From Membranipora membranacea (taxonomy: Eukaryota; Bryozoa; Gymnolaemata; Cheilostomatida; Membraniporidae), in contig OU612073.1 in the NCBI GenBank assembly GCA_914767715.1, positions 5,518,001-5,582,000 of the forward strand: DNA of 64,000 nucleotides. Direction: 5' to 3'. Below the pieces are notes generated by a model that did no database searches, was not told the origin of the DNA, and saw only the letters and a program-made list of their open reading frames with translations. This document shows, piece by piece, positions 25,280 to 37,500 of this stretch. A program made the position numbers and the translations under genes. Position 1 is the first letter of the stretch, and each line of letters begins with the position of its first letter.

Positions 25280-26100
25280 AGCACTACTCTAAGCAATGAA
25301 CTCCCTCTCCCTCAGGAATAACAACACATAGGAATTGTGTGTGTGGCTTAGCGTGATGTCCTAGACATTGGCCTATTTATTGTGTCCCTTATAATATAGG
25401 CTTTTTGTGATGGTCTATATAGGAATATTTGGCTTTTATTGTGTATGCCGTTAAACAGTAGAGAACAAACAATGGACTCACTGCATCAAATAATATCAAG
25501 GCTTTCATTGGCTGAGAAGGTTCACTGTCACCAATTCAGAGCAGATCAGTTCATGTTTCTAGGATTATTGAGGGGTAGTAAGCTGTATTTGACTCATGCA
25601 TGGCATTAATCAAATGTGTGTTTAACCAAGGGGTAATAGCGAAGTTACTGTTACCCTGTTACTCCTTGGTTTAACTGATAAAAAAAACCAGACGTCTCTA
25701 GATACACTATTACTGAAGATATTAATGTGGGAACTTGTATCACTTGTGAAGTAATCGAAGAATGTTTTTGAGGCTTGCTACCCCCTCACACTGACAATGT
25801 TTTGGAAAAGTGAAACATGTGTGATTACCTACAACATGTCCTCTATCCATAGCTTTGGGCCCAAGAGAGCACTCTTACTATATTTTCTTAGGCCACAAAG
25901 TCAGAAATAACCGACGAAATAAACATGTGCTTTGATATTCACATCATCAATAACACTACTACCATGTAGATTGGGCAAGTGTTGCAGCCATAGAAGGCTA
26001 GGCTAAGATGTTTTCTTAGATATAACTAACAGTTTTCTGATTGGTCAATATCACCATGTTGTTATTCCTGAGGGAGAGGGGGTTCATCGCTCTAAGGCAG
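25280..26100. mobile_element. Candidate non-autonomous element bounded by 45-bp inverted repeats
   Basis: The arm at 25280-25325 (CTCTAAGCAATGAACTCCC, CTCAGGAATAACAACA) is matched in reverse complement at about 26055-26100 (TTGTTATTCCTGAGGGAGAG ... CTCTAAGG). About 730 bp lie between, with no protein-coding signal. No target-site duplication was found. Confidence 0.5.
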
Positions 26101-26502
26101 CGTCAATTACCAAAAAAAGGTTCATCAAGTTCAACTGTTATGAGATACAATAACGGATTTATATTTTAGAAGCATAGTAGATGCACTATATCAGATTTTG
26201 AGAAAAAAACTCAAAGGTGAAGGTGATAATAAAGAAAATTAATGTAAAGATAGAGATGGTGATCCACTACATGTTTTTTGGAGCTTATTTTTCAGCATAC
26301 TTTACTTCATAGTATTAAATAACAATAGTTCATCTTTGCTCCACTTGAGTCAGCTTGATAGGGTGAAAGCAATTTGTAACTCAGAGTTGTTCCCCTCTAG
26401 CCGCCAGCAAGTATACCAGTAGAGAGGGAGAGACTTGATATGCAGGCAAATTGGATTGAGCTTTGTCTAGGAGGGAACTTTCCTTTGTATACTGACAGCT
26501 GC

Positions 26503-29500
26503 TTATTTTGAGCAGACGACACAGGTTAGCGGTTTGCCACTGGCATAGGGAGGACAATGACCAAGAGCATATGTGCCGAGACATTCTGGTGCAACATGGT
26601 AGAAATGTGTCCCTGATCTGCCAGCTCCAAGATCTATGTCGTATTCAGCATCTTGGTCGACACATTCGAAGGTGTTCGCATGTTGTCCGTTCATGCTACT
26701 AGTCATCAAATAGCCTGAAAAAAAGGGCAACACATTGTAAGAATTCATGTTTATAGGAAATAGATATCATAAAAGGTGAGCTTGAGTCTCGTTATTGTTG
26801 CCATGTGTGAGGGAAAAATGAGTTCCCCAATTATTCATTGGTAGATTGATTAGAGCAATTTAGCCCATCGGCCTACCTTCATATTCCATTTTCCACCCAG
26901 ATGGACAGCTTCTTCTAGAAGGTATCATCACTACAGCAGATCTCTGTGTATAGCAGCGTGCACACGGCACTTCCCGTCCAACATCAGTCGTGAGTAAACC
27001 GGGGAATAAAAGGTATAGAGCACTACCTATTAAACTGACAGGTGCCCCGCTGGTTGAGATAGCGTTCCACTGTGGCTCTTGATGAAGACATTGATAGTTT
27101 GTACCTCCTCCATAATTACTAAAGTAGCCTGCAGCAGTAAATCCTGTAAAGTAAGTTATAAGCTGTGAAATTAATTAACTATGTTGGTCATAGACCAACT
27201 AATACAAACAATTATTTTGTCTTTTAGAAGAGGACAGATTTTTTGATGATTACTTAGAGTGATAGTGAGAACCAGAAAACACTGGTATAAATTTCAATGC
27301 TAAATATACCAATAATGATTTGCATATTTTGTATGGAGTTTTCATCTCTCATGCGCCAACAGACCAAAGCCCAATAATACTCAATCACCTTATTAAGTTT
27401 CCAGATAAAAAGTATGTACAAGTTTGAAAAATAGATATGGTTTTGTGAATATCTGACTGTGCCCACTTTCACCTAGTCCCAAGTGTCTCAAAATGAAGCT
27501 TTTTCTTTTTTCGCCTATATTATGTTGATACGTGATCTTGAACGATTGTACACTTATATGTAATCCAATCTGGTCTTTTACAATTGAAAATAAGCAATAA
27601 ACAAATAGACCAACCTTCATACAACAGTGCAGCATCAGCTTCACAAGACGTTCGACCCCATCTTGATAGACAGCGCCGGAGACACCATTTCCATCTCTGC
27701 CTAAATATAAATATATGTTCAGTGAAAATATCGAATGTGTTTTCAAATGAGAAGCACATTATTAACATCCTCTGCTGTAGAAACCACGCCGGATTATTTT
27801 AGTGTAGTGACACAATTGTATGAAGAGTATTCAACCAAATGACCTCAACAAAGCATTTTCATGCCACAGGAAAAGTCATTGCTGAGTTTTCTGTGCGTTG
27901 GAGTTTCACCCGTCTACTGACACGTAGATGAGTGCAAGAATGGCACAATTGATCAAAATTGATCTAGGTAGTAACTAATAGCCTTCTCCACTTAATGGCT
28001 TACAATCTTTTCCTTTGATTCCATCAACTCCATCAACTCCATCATGTCAATTATTTCCATCTTTTCCATTTTTTCCATTCTTACCGTTGATTCCATTTTT
28101 TCCATCTTTTCCATTTTTACCGTTGATTTCATTTTTTCCATTTATTCCATCTATCCCATCACGACCATCTCGTCCGTCATTACCCATGGAGTTTAAAAGG
28201 GATGTGATTTCTGCAACCAATAAAACAGATAAACACATAAAAAATCACCATTTTGATATTTGATGCACAATGGTGTACTCCTTCAAAACTTGCATGTTAT
28301 GAATAAATATTGAATAAGAACATTTTGATTTTTTCAAATGCAAACTCTCTTCCAGTATTTTGTTTCAGAAACAAGAATGCCCAATTAGATGATTGGCAAA
28401 GTGATTAATACTCTCAAAATATATATATTGGATAAAGATGGTGTATAAAAGTATTTGTTTCTAGAATTGAAGCAGTTATCTTTTGTTTGTTTCAATCTTA
28501 GTACATAAACAGATATCTCGATCACAAAATCATCTAACAAAAACAATATTATTGCTTTCAATAAAAAAAAATTAAGCATTTTTAATGAGATTATAAACAA
28601 GACATAGCTTCCGAATTTAATTCATTTTATTGTAGCCATTGGGGTTGAGGGGCTGCTGACTACCCTGTGGTGCAGAACCAGCGCATATACCTTGGATTTA
28701 CATTGTTGAGTATATTGCCTACCTGTTAAGGCAAATTGCAAGATGATTCATATCTGGTGGTACCAGGGTTGAATGCTACTTTAAGCTCTAACATTGGTAC
28801 GTTTAATAATCCATATTGCTCGAGTATAAATATCAATGTGAGTTTCAGTAATTTGCTGAAACCACTCAGGTGAACCGCAACTGGTATTTTAAAATTAGTT
28901 ACAAAAAGAATTTTTGGAGTAAATCTCATGTTTTCTGGATTTCAGATAGCTTTTTCAACAGTGCAAGAACTAGGTACACATCAGTACCAAAAAAATACAA
29001 CCAATCTGAAAATCTGTTGTTAAAGATTTGTTCTCTTTCTATGTCGTCACAAATCTAGAACATGAATAAATCAAGAGATCAAGGTTCTGATTTAAAACAG
29101 ATCTCTTACCTTGTAAAGAAAAGCTGGGGGTATGATAGTAAGAGCCGTCTGAATGTCTACGTCTTATCACATGCTCTTCATCACCTCCGCTTGATGAACT
29201 GCTCTGATTGGTGTCCGCACTCGAGATCAATGTTAACTAAAAGTAAAAATTGTAAATATTCTTTTGATTTCTGTTTAATGAGCAGGCCCATTACAAAATT
29301 TTATGCAGTTCTGAATGAGCACTAAGAACCATCGCTGGCGACGGATGTTGTAAAGGGAGCTTCAGCAGCATTTTCACTAATCCATGTGGTGTGGGACGCT
29401 TGCGTTGCGCTATCAATCATTGTTCAGTCAACGGCACAGGTTATATTTTGTAGTAGGTACAGACAGCTCTCCTGGGGGGCTTAGGGTTTTGGTGTTTGCT

Positions 29501-30233
29501 ATAGAGAGATAGTTTTTTTTTAAATTCTTTAGTTTGTTGCAATAATGAGGTCTAGGAGTTATATCACCTGGACATGACACCGGATATGACCTGTCTTGAC
29601 TGAAATAGGTATTACTGTGTGTACTGTATGTATTGAAATAGGCATTACGGTGTATACTGTATATATTGAAATAGGCATTACTATGTATACTGTAATTCAA
29701 CAGCAAATTAAATTGATCCTTTCTGCAATTTACACTTAAAAGTTGTAAGAATAACTCACAGCAATCATAGCTTTCCCAAGTAACTCTCTGGTAGCTTTCT
29801 GATCAGCAGTAGCTTTGCCAAGTAACTCTTTGGTAGCTTTCAGATCGACAGTCATGGATTCAAATTTCCTGTCATATTCTGAGGTTTTCTTCAGTAGCTC
29901 ATCAATCACGCTCTCTGTCTTCAGAGATACATCTTTACATGAAGTGGTCGGTAGTCCGATGTTGAGCAGTACAACGGTGATCAGAAGGAACGATGTCCTA
30001 AAAGTTAAACAAGATACATGAGAAGCCAATATTCTGAAGCTAGCTATATCACCATCTAATTAGAATTCAAACACCAAATAATAGAAAATCAAACATTTGC
30101 AAAATTATTTGCTGCACGTACAAGAAAAGCTCCCAATTCACATAGACAATATGACAGCACCCATATTAAAGTTATATTTTCAGACTTCCAAAGTAATATA
30201 ATTTATGACTTACCATCCAGTTGGTATATCCAT
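26503..30233 (-). pseudogene. Short-chain collagen C4-like gene with two reading-frame disruptions
   Basis: Exons on the minus strand: 30233-30214, 29997-29760, 29236-29110, 28210-28085 (or to 28004), 27700-27615, 27143-26877 and 26714-26503 (TAA). The start gives a signal peptide (MDIPTGWTSFLLITVVLLN), then a heptad-like stretch with two KATxELLGKA repeats (to residue 86), a Ser/Asp-rich segment with RRRHSDG, Gly-X-Y triplets, and the Cys-rich C-terminal domain of sponge short-chain collagen/spongin, related to collagen IV NC1 (RWGRTSC, GGGTNYQCL, VPCARCYT, FECVDQDAE, LTCVVCSK). Two lesions stand out. A TGA at 28047-28049 replaces a Gly codon, and exon 27700-27615 starts in the Gly-X-Y frame but needs another frame for RWGRTSC, consistent with one missing base. 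A glycine is also replaced by Glu at 28128-28130. It is a pseudogene, a defective allele or contains sequencing error; the C-terminal domain itself is intact. Confidence 0.8.
28004..28210 (-). other. Gly-X-Y collagen exon with in-frame TGA and an internal donor
   Basis: From the acceptor at 28210 the minus strand reads EITSLLNSMG and then Gly-X-Y triplets rich in Asn, Asp and Lys. One glycine is Glu (28128-28130) and one glycine position is TGA (28047-28049); triplets continue after it (GVDGVDGIKGKD) to a donor after 28004. An earlier donor, AACG before GTAAGA, ends the exon at 28085 in the same phase. Using it removes the TGA and keeps a glycine at the junction, whereas the later donor would give cysteine there. 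Confidence 0.7.
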
Positions 30234-30480
30234 TATTTCTAAGCAGCGATACACTTTTGACTAATGCAGTCATGATGTGTCGACCTTATATTGTATTTGA
30301 TAAACAGCGTGATCATCCAATAGGATGTAGCACTCTGTAGGCGTAGCTATCTTGACAGACATCTCGGTAAATGGCAATGCAGAGAAGAGTTCTGAACAAA
30401 CTTTGGCAGCTTAGATAAGTACTTTTTGCTCAGAGCATTCCAACTGCTGATAACAGCTGACAAGGGTCAGCAGACACTTG

Positions 30481-30730
30481 GGAACATGACTTTAGGACAC
30501 AGAAAAATGCAGCTTTGACAGTTGATGTGAGATTTGATTGATGAAAAGTTGACAATAGAGAAAAACAGTGGAAACATGACTTTAGGACACAGAAAAATGT
30601 GACTTACGACAGTTGATGTGAGATTTGATCGAAAAGAAGTTGACAGAAGATAAAAACAGTAGAAACATCTCTTTAGGACACAGAAAAATGTGAATTTTGA
30701 CAGTTGATGAGAGATGTGATTGAGTGAAAC
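30481..30730. repeat. Tandem repeat, about 90-bp unit, nearly three copies
   Basis: Units begin near 30481, 30571 and 30662 and share CTTTAGGACACAGAAAAATG and GACAGTTGATG followed by AGAT. Open frames crossing this tract on the minus strand are repeat shadows. It lies 250-500 bp upstream of the collagen-like start codon. Confidence 0.88.
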
Positions 30731-30882
30731 AGCTGCATCCAAACATCAAAGTCTGGCTGGCAGACACCAACAGTAATGCACACATGTTTATCTCTGTGTT
30801 GACTCACTGATAAAAGTGCTTCTAACCAGTAGAAATATCAATAAATAGAGTGATATAAAAAACAAAATGATTTCAGTTAAAG

Positions 30883-30980
30883 TAGATACACACTTTAATC
30901 CAATTGCCTGCATTCCTGTTGCTCCCTTCAGTGGATCAGGAGCGACTCAGAATGCAGGCAAATGGACCAAACTTGGTCTA
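30883..30980. mobile_element. Foldback MITE, copy 2
   Basis: The 98-bp copy runs from TAGATACACACTTTAATCC to ACCAAACTTGGTCTA, with arms sharing TGCCTGCATTC and its complement. The inner GC-rich stem is reduced. I could not identify a convincing target-site duplication. Confidence 0.7.
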
Positions 30981-31319
30981 GTGAGGTGGAGGTAGATCAA
31001 TGTTCCTTCCCATCCTAATGAGCCGCTAATAAGCAGAAGGGGAGCAGCTTTAAGCTCGCTTAACAAGGCTCAGATTTCGATCATGGCAAGACTATGAGTG
31101 AGATCATGTTTGATCCATATAGCGAGCTTTGCAGTTGCCCCCTACACAAATTCGTACATCAAACTTCATACAAGGCAAGAGCAGTTCTTTAGATCAGCCT
31201 CTGGGTTGAAGGGCAATTACGTACTGATTTTTCTTATAAGGTACAAGACCTCAAGACATGCAAGTGTTTTCCGGCCGTTGATTACATAGGAGGCAGAACA
31301 ACGTGTCAATCACAGCCTA

Positions 31320-31325
31320 TTTATT
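31320..31325 (-). terminator. Possible polyadenylation signal of the LPCAT3-type gene
   Basis: TTTATT on the plus strand gives AATAAA on the minus strand about 255 bp past the stop codon. No other evidence was available. Confidence 0.35.
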
Positions 31326-31580
31326 TTGAGCAATATTATCTGAAAATATTTAGAGTAAATAGTACCATAGTGTGCATACATAGAATATAGTCATGTATAT
31401 ATTTTTACAAAAAACCGAATTAGCTACCTGCTTTAGAAAGCAGTATAAAAACAAAGCTTATAACGAGTGAATTTGTTGTACAAGGCGGGACAAATTGCAT
31501 GATTGCATCCAGAAAAATTGTATTAAAATATTATGAATTTGGATTCTGTGTTGACAGGGAATACATCGTGTTTTGAAGAC

Positions 31581-34500
31581 TTAATTCTCTTTTTTATCGA
31601 TGGGAGGCTTTTCATTCTTGAGCAGTGTATTCAGCACCATAAAAGTCAGCGGCCACACCATATAGAAAATGTGAGGCAAGTAGTATGTGTTCATATAAAC
31701 CTGAAATAAATAATAATAATTATTCGATTTGGTTATAGAAATATATCTGGCGTGTATATAACTTGCATATTAACATTTTGTGTTCTGTGTGGCTTAAAAC
31801 GCTAAGAAGCTATCCAAAATAACAAACAACATACACAATACCATACTAAAAGGGAACCGCACTCGCTGCTAAGAGAAACCTTGTTACTGTTTTTCTATCA
31901 GAAGGCAGGTAATGTGACTCAGGCAAGAGTGCCAGATGCTCCAGTTATCACGCATTGCAGTCAAATAAAATGCATATCTTCGATAGTGAATTTTAATGGA
32001 AGGTCACTCACTGGATGGAATGCAGATACTCTGAATTGCTCAAAGCTGATGAGAGCATAGCCCAGTGTAAAGGTGCACAGAAACTTGGTGGCCACTTTAC
32101 GGAGTATTCCGAACACCGGATTAGCTAGAAGATTCTTGAGCATTGTTTTCTTCTGGAACATCAGTGCAATCTACACAAAAAAGGCAGGTGTGTGAGCCGG
32201 TAGAAACAATATGTGGCAATACAGCAGGTCAAACCAATATGATATTACTACATAACACTTTATGACATCGAAACAACATTCCGTCAATGCAAATAAGGTA
32301 ATGTCAATGACCGGTTCGAATATCAACACATCATGTGACGTTGGAAAGCAGCCTTGCTACTGATTATATATACCTAAACAAAAACTTGACGACGTTGCGC
32401 CATTTTATTGAAGAAATTAGGTGAAAACCGCTGTTTTTGTCAATGCAAATGAAGGAGTTAAATCGATTGCAGGAAAAAATTCCAAAACACGTGGAATGGA
32501 TTCTTAGAGATTGAGATCATCATATAGTTTGGTTTGGTATAATGTAAGTCTAGTCTAAAGTGATTTTTTATGCCACGTCATACAATGCATTTTTTTGTGA
32601 AGTGGTGAAAATATGTTAAATTTTAATCATTGATTCCATACAGATGATAGGTTACAAATAGCATTAATTAAGATTATCGGTTACTGTTCAAATACCATAC
32701 AGACTGACTTTCAACAATAAAGCTTGCATATCGCTTTGACAATAGAATATCAAATGCAGCTAATATTTGTGTTGCTTTTACATAACGCAAAAGATGCTGT
32801 CCAAATGACCGTGATTGTGGCAAAGCGATTTTTCTGGAAGATCTCACATACGAAGCTGCATTCAATAACTATGGTGATCACAGGAAATGGCAACATAATT
32901 CTTCATAGCAAATTCATATTTCCTGAATTTGTCACCAAAGAACGTCCAAAAACAGCCATTTTTAGAGGTTTTTTGAGCCATTTTTTTGGCATTCTTCGGC
33001 GACAAATTCAGGAAAAATGATTATGCAATGAAGAATTCTGTTGGCATTTCCTGTGAGCACCATGGGAGCAAAATACGGCCTTGTATGTGAAAACTTACAA
33101 AGAATTTTGGTTTTGCCAAAATAACGGTCATTTGGACAGCATGTTTGACGTCATCCACAAAAAGATGGCCACCTCAAATAGTCAATGGTGATAGAGTTAT
33201 ACTAGTTTCACTGTTGTAATTTGGTGTGATTATCATAAATGAAGAGTACTGAAAAGGAAAAAAAAAACTTTGGTAAAAAGCCTATAACCTGTTCAAAATC
33301 ATTGATTGAAATTTCACATTTTCTTTCATCACAAGAAATCATTCATTTTATAAAGTAATGTCACCAATCGCTTCAGGCTTTATCATACATTTATCAAACC
33401 CAAATAACGTGTTTTCTCAATCCATAAGAATACATTTCACCTGTTTTGAAATTTCTAGCTATCATCCTGACTCAGCCATCTGCATTAACAAAAACAGTGT
33501 TTTCTATCTCGTTTCCTCACTTAAATGACACAACGTCATCAAATCGAGCTTTTGTTCAGGTATCTGTTTTCAGTAGCTCGGCAGCTTACCAACAGTAGAA
33601 GATATGTTGATATTCAGATCAGTCATTGACATTACCTCAAAAAATCGCAGCAAGATCAGTTCAGCATCATCGCGTTGTCAAGACTGCTTATTCAAGAATG
33701 TTGTATCATGGATTGTTTGTAAACTGCTTTGAGGAGACTTATCCCCTAAAGTTATGACATTGATACAACTCCAAATATATTGTTCAACACCATAAACTCT
33801 TCGTTTTTTGGAATCAAACAGTTGTCGCACCCCTGTTGTGGCACCCCCTCCATAATATGCACACAAGCTTTATTTTATGACTCCCTTCAAATGAGTAAGT
33901 ACTTGAGGTAACAACTCAATATGTTGTAGCATGGAAAAATCCTAACTTGCTCAGTGGCTCTTAACAGGGAGTTCATGATAGAAGTCGAAACCAGCTTTCA
34001 CATGTCATTTGTCACTTCAAACTTAATTGTGGCGCTTTTTATTCCCATGGGTAATTCAGTGAGTTTGAAATATAGAATGACGATGGGTCAATTTCATCGA
34101 TTGTAACCTCCATCCATCACACACCGTGCCCATAAGGTCTTGGTTTGGTCTTCCCTCCCATAAAAGCAATTATGTTATCAACCTTATCTGATGGCTCCCT
34201 ACCTGATTCTCCCCATTCATGATTATGAATTCCAGGAAGAAGTTCATGAAGTAGCCGAGTTCCAAACCATGCCACACAGCAAGGAAGAATAATGAAGCGC
34301 CCTGAGATATCTGTTTGTTGTTAAGGAACCTCAGTCTTTTATATACATATCTGAAATAAACAAATGTCATGTCGGTATTGATTGAAAATGCTTATACATA
34401 CATGACAAGCCAAGTTCTTCAGCAGAATCTGAAATAAAAGACTTACTCAAGTAACATATAAATTACCTTAAAGAATAAAATATTCGCAGAAGGAATCGTT

Positions 34501-37500
34501 TGCTATTTGGCACAGGCTTGAAATTGTTAAATTAGTTTACCCAACTGGATTACTTTGCATAAATTCCCACCTAAACAAGTGAACTCTTTTGTTATCTAAT
34601 ATTGAGTCACGGCCAAACTAGCTTATCAAATCCCAAGCTAATATTTGCTGCTTTAGCCACTCTGAGTGTGTGTTGAGAGGCATATGTTCGTCTCTGCAGC
34701 ACGGTGCCTGAATTATTTCACCTAGACTCATTACCTAATTTTGGATAACAATGTAAACCAATAATTTGGAAATATTTGGACCTCGATTGAACACTGGTTT
34801 TGGTACAGTTTTTTAACTCTGGTAGTTGCCTTTTTCTGAGGCAGCCCCACCATCACTGAGTTGCAGAGATAAATTATGTCACAAGACTATTCTGCAGGCA
34901 GAACGCCTTAAGGTTACAGCCACAAACACTTATCACTGACTCACGTGAGAACCCATTTATTGGTGTTGATATTGAAGCTATCTATTATATGTTGGGAGTG
35001 TGTCGCTGTGAAAAATCTGAGAAGTTTTATATTGGCACATCCGTTCCAGAGTACATTACCCTCCGCATCTTTGCCATTGTAAGCTAGACCGGATAATATA
35101 CAGCTACCTTCCTACAAAAAAAAAGAAAGAATGCTCAGCTGATATTCTAGTCTTGATTGTGTGAGCAAAACAATATAGAATATATTTTCCTTATTTGTCA
35201 TGACATGACAAATATTCAATAATATGATTGTAGATTGACAATAAAAGTATATAAAATGTCATTAAATGATATAGAATTTGCGCATTTGAGGCAACGTGTA
35301 CTTTAAGTTTGACTATTTACCATGATTTTTGGCAGATTAAAAATTTTGAGCAATGCTCGCTTGTCTTGTTCGCGTTGCAAAACTCATTAAATTTGTTTGT
35401 TTTTGAAAACTGCGAATATCATTCCCAGATTGTTTATTTGCAGAGATGAACAAGGCGTACCAAAAGTCTCTTTCCAATAAAAAATTAAGTTACAATAAGC
35501 ATTTCTTTTTTTAATTATCTAGATGTCGACTATTTGGGATTGGATTTTCTGAAATGAGAGGCTATATAAGGTAACAGTTTGAAGAGAAGTGATAGCATGG
35601 ATTTGGACTGAAAAATGGCCAATTCTTATAAGTGATTGTTGGTGGTGGATAACGAAATGTCAACAGCAGTCACAACAAGTAAAGTAAAATCACTCAAAAC
35701 AAGGAAAGTTGAGGTTACTGACATACGCAATGCGTGTCATGAGAGACACGCCTTACATGAAACCACTAATCTACTGCCGAGGCTGGAAACAAATAAATTT
35801 TTTCAAGGCCAGGTTTTTGTTTGCTTGGATACTATGGGTTGTCATCTATTACAAGGAAACGATCATTCATCTTGTTAAGGCAAAATCACACCGATATATT
35901 CAATTTGTATTTGATGGAAAGGGAGGCCACCATATGATTAGGAAAATATAAGGCTAGATGTAGAAATGAGATGGCAAAGCAATAAAAAAATACTTAAAGC
36001 ATGAAATGTCCTGCAATCTTTGTTGTACCACCGGTATCAAATTTACGGACTTGTCCTGGTTACTAGACCCTGAAACAGTAATTTCGATTTATCATCTCAT
36101 AAGGGGGGAGGAGGGGGGGGGGGCTGGACCCAGCTGCCTGTGTAGGTTAATCTTAGGGTGTAAAGTAACTTTACTGCATGGGAAAGCAGTGAATCGCAGG
36201 CCGATGATGAGGTTTGGCAGGCTGGCTTTGCAGAAGCTCACATCTAATTTCAAAGAAGTGCATGTTATGTTAAAATATAGAAGATGAAGCCAAGTCTAAA
36301 GAACTTTCCACTAAACCGAAGATGAATATACCCAAGAGTTACTTCCCACAATGCAACATCGAACAAGCTGAGAATACTTACTGCTATGAGCCACACACCG
36401 AGATATCTGGTTAGTACTACCTGTCCCCAGACTGCCAAGCTTAACATCTTAATAACAAACCAGGCGTTCTGTAATCAGAGAAGAGAAAAACATAGGAGGA
36501 TTAGCAAATCAAATATCGTTTGCAGTATCGTTTTGTTTTCTCCTGTTTTTGTTAGCAAAACAAATTATATGATTGAATAGCTCTTCCAGGTATCCACACA
36601 ATTTCCAATTTTGCATCCAGTCTGCCCTCAGTCAGGATTTCTCCCCCCACCCCCTTTGCTCCACTGATAAGCCGCAGGCATTTTCGCCTGCGGCTTATCA
36701 GTGAAGGCGGAGCAATTCAGCCAGTATTGATTGGAAAAGAAATTGTTCCAACACAAAAAAAAAGAAGATTTTTTTTTGCCACTTACAGTGAAGGACATAA
36801 TCAATGAATCGGGTCACACTCTCCAATCTCCATCATCAATGAATCGGGTCACCTTTAATCTCATCATAGAGAAATACACAGCCATACATGTGCACAAGAA
36901 GTTGAAAAATCTATTTATTCTGTATTGTGTGACGCCAACACTGCTTAGCGCACCCAACTAGGGAAGATGCAACTCTTGTTTAATTTTATAAATCTCAAAC
37001 TGATAAAACCTACACATAATGACTAAGGATGGGTGTACGTATGGCTAATGCATTGCCTCCTAAATAAGATCTATGATTGTGAATATAATTGCCATCATTA
37101 TATCACAACCTAGTTAGCCAACACATTGCCTTGTGTTAATAAGTGATGGTAACAAACATATACAACATAAATTAATATTTTATGTATAATTATTATTATA
37201 TGTATATGTTGGTGTGTTTAGTTGGTATACCTTGTAATCGTCTGTATAGAAGTAACTTGTTGGTATGTAAGGACTTAGGACAGGGTAGGCAACAACAAGT
37301 ATCACTCCTAGAAGAAGCTTCAGTAAGGCTGGTACATAACTACAACATGGGAACAGGAGTATATTGTACACTGCAGCAATTAGGAAATAAACAATATGCA
37401 CATTGTTATGCGAATTATTTGATGCGACTGCTTGGTTTATGGACATGTGCTGAAGCAAATATATTATATGTATATAATTATATATAGATATATATGTCTA

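Larger units (their letters stand above)
20180..26502. other. Intergenic region between RIC-8 and the collagen-like gene
   Basis: About 6.3 kb holds no exon set I can recognise on either strand. It contains an 86-88-bp tandem repeat (21038-21262), small hairpins (22838-22886, 23238-23255, 23419-23450), a dispersed repeat (24185-24410) and a pair of distant inverted repeats (25280-25325 and 26055-26100). The promoter and any leader exon of RIC-8 should lie near 20.2-21.5 kb, and the 3' UTR of the collagen-like gene below 26503. Confidence 0.6.
30234..31580. other. Spacer between LPCAT3 3' end and collagen-like 5' end
   Basis: It contains the 90-bp tandem repeat, one foldback MITE (30883-30980) and the probable 3' UTR of the acyltransferase gene. 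No other coding exon is recognised. An ATG upstream of the chosen collagen-like start (minus strand, near 30272) is out of phase with the signal peptide. Confidence 0.6.

Noticed and set aside
27615-27702. Tandem acceptor (TTTAGGCAG) as the explanation of the collagen frameshift
   Set aside because: Using the second AG with the phase-1 upstream exon leads to a stop within the exon, and the required phase-0 donor is not present upstream of the TGA.
28047-28049. Selenocysteine reading of the TGA in the collagen exon
   Set aside because: The position is a glycine of the collagen triplet, no selenoprotein of this family is known to me, and a second independent lesion (frameshift) lies downstream.
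28015-28263. Plus-strand Pro/Phe/Ser-rich frame
   Set aside because: It is the antisense of the Gly-X-Y collagen exon; triplet repeats keep the opposite strand open.
30467-30785. Minus-strand Phe/Ser/Cys-rich frames
   Set aside because: They follow the 90-bp tandem repeat exactly and repeat the same peptide words; no splice or family support.
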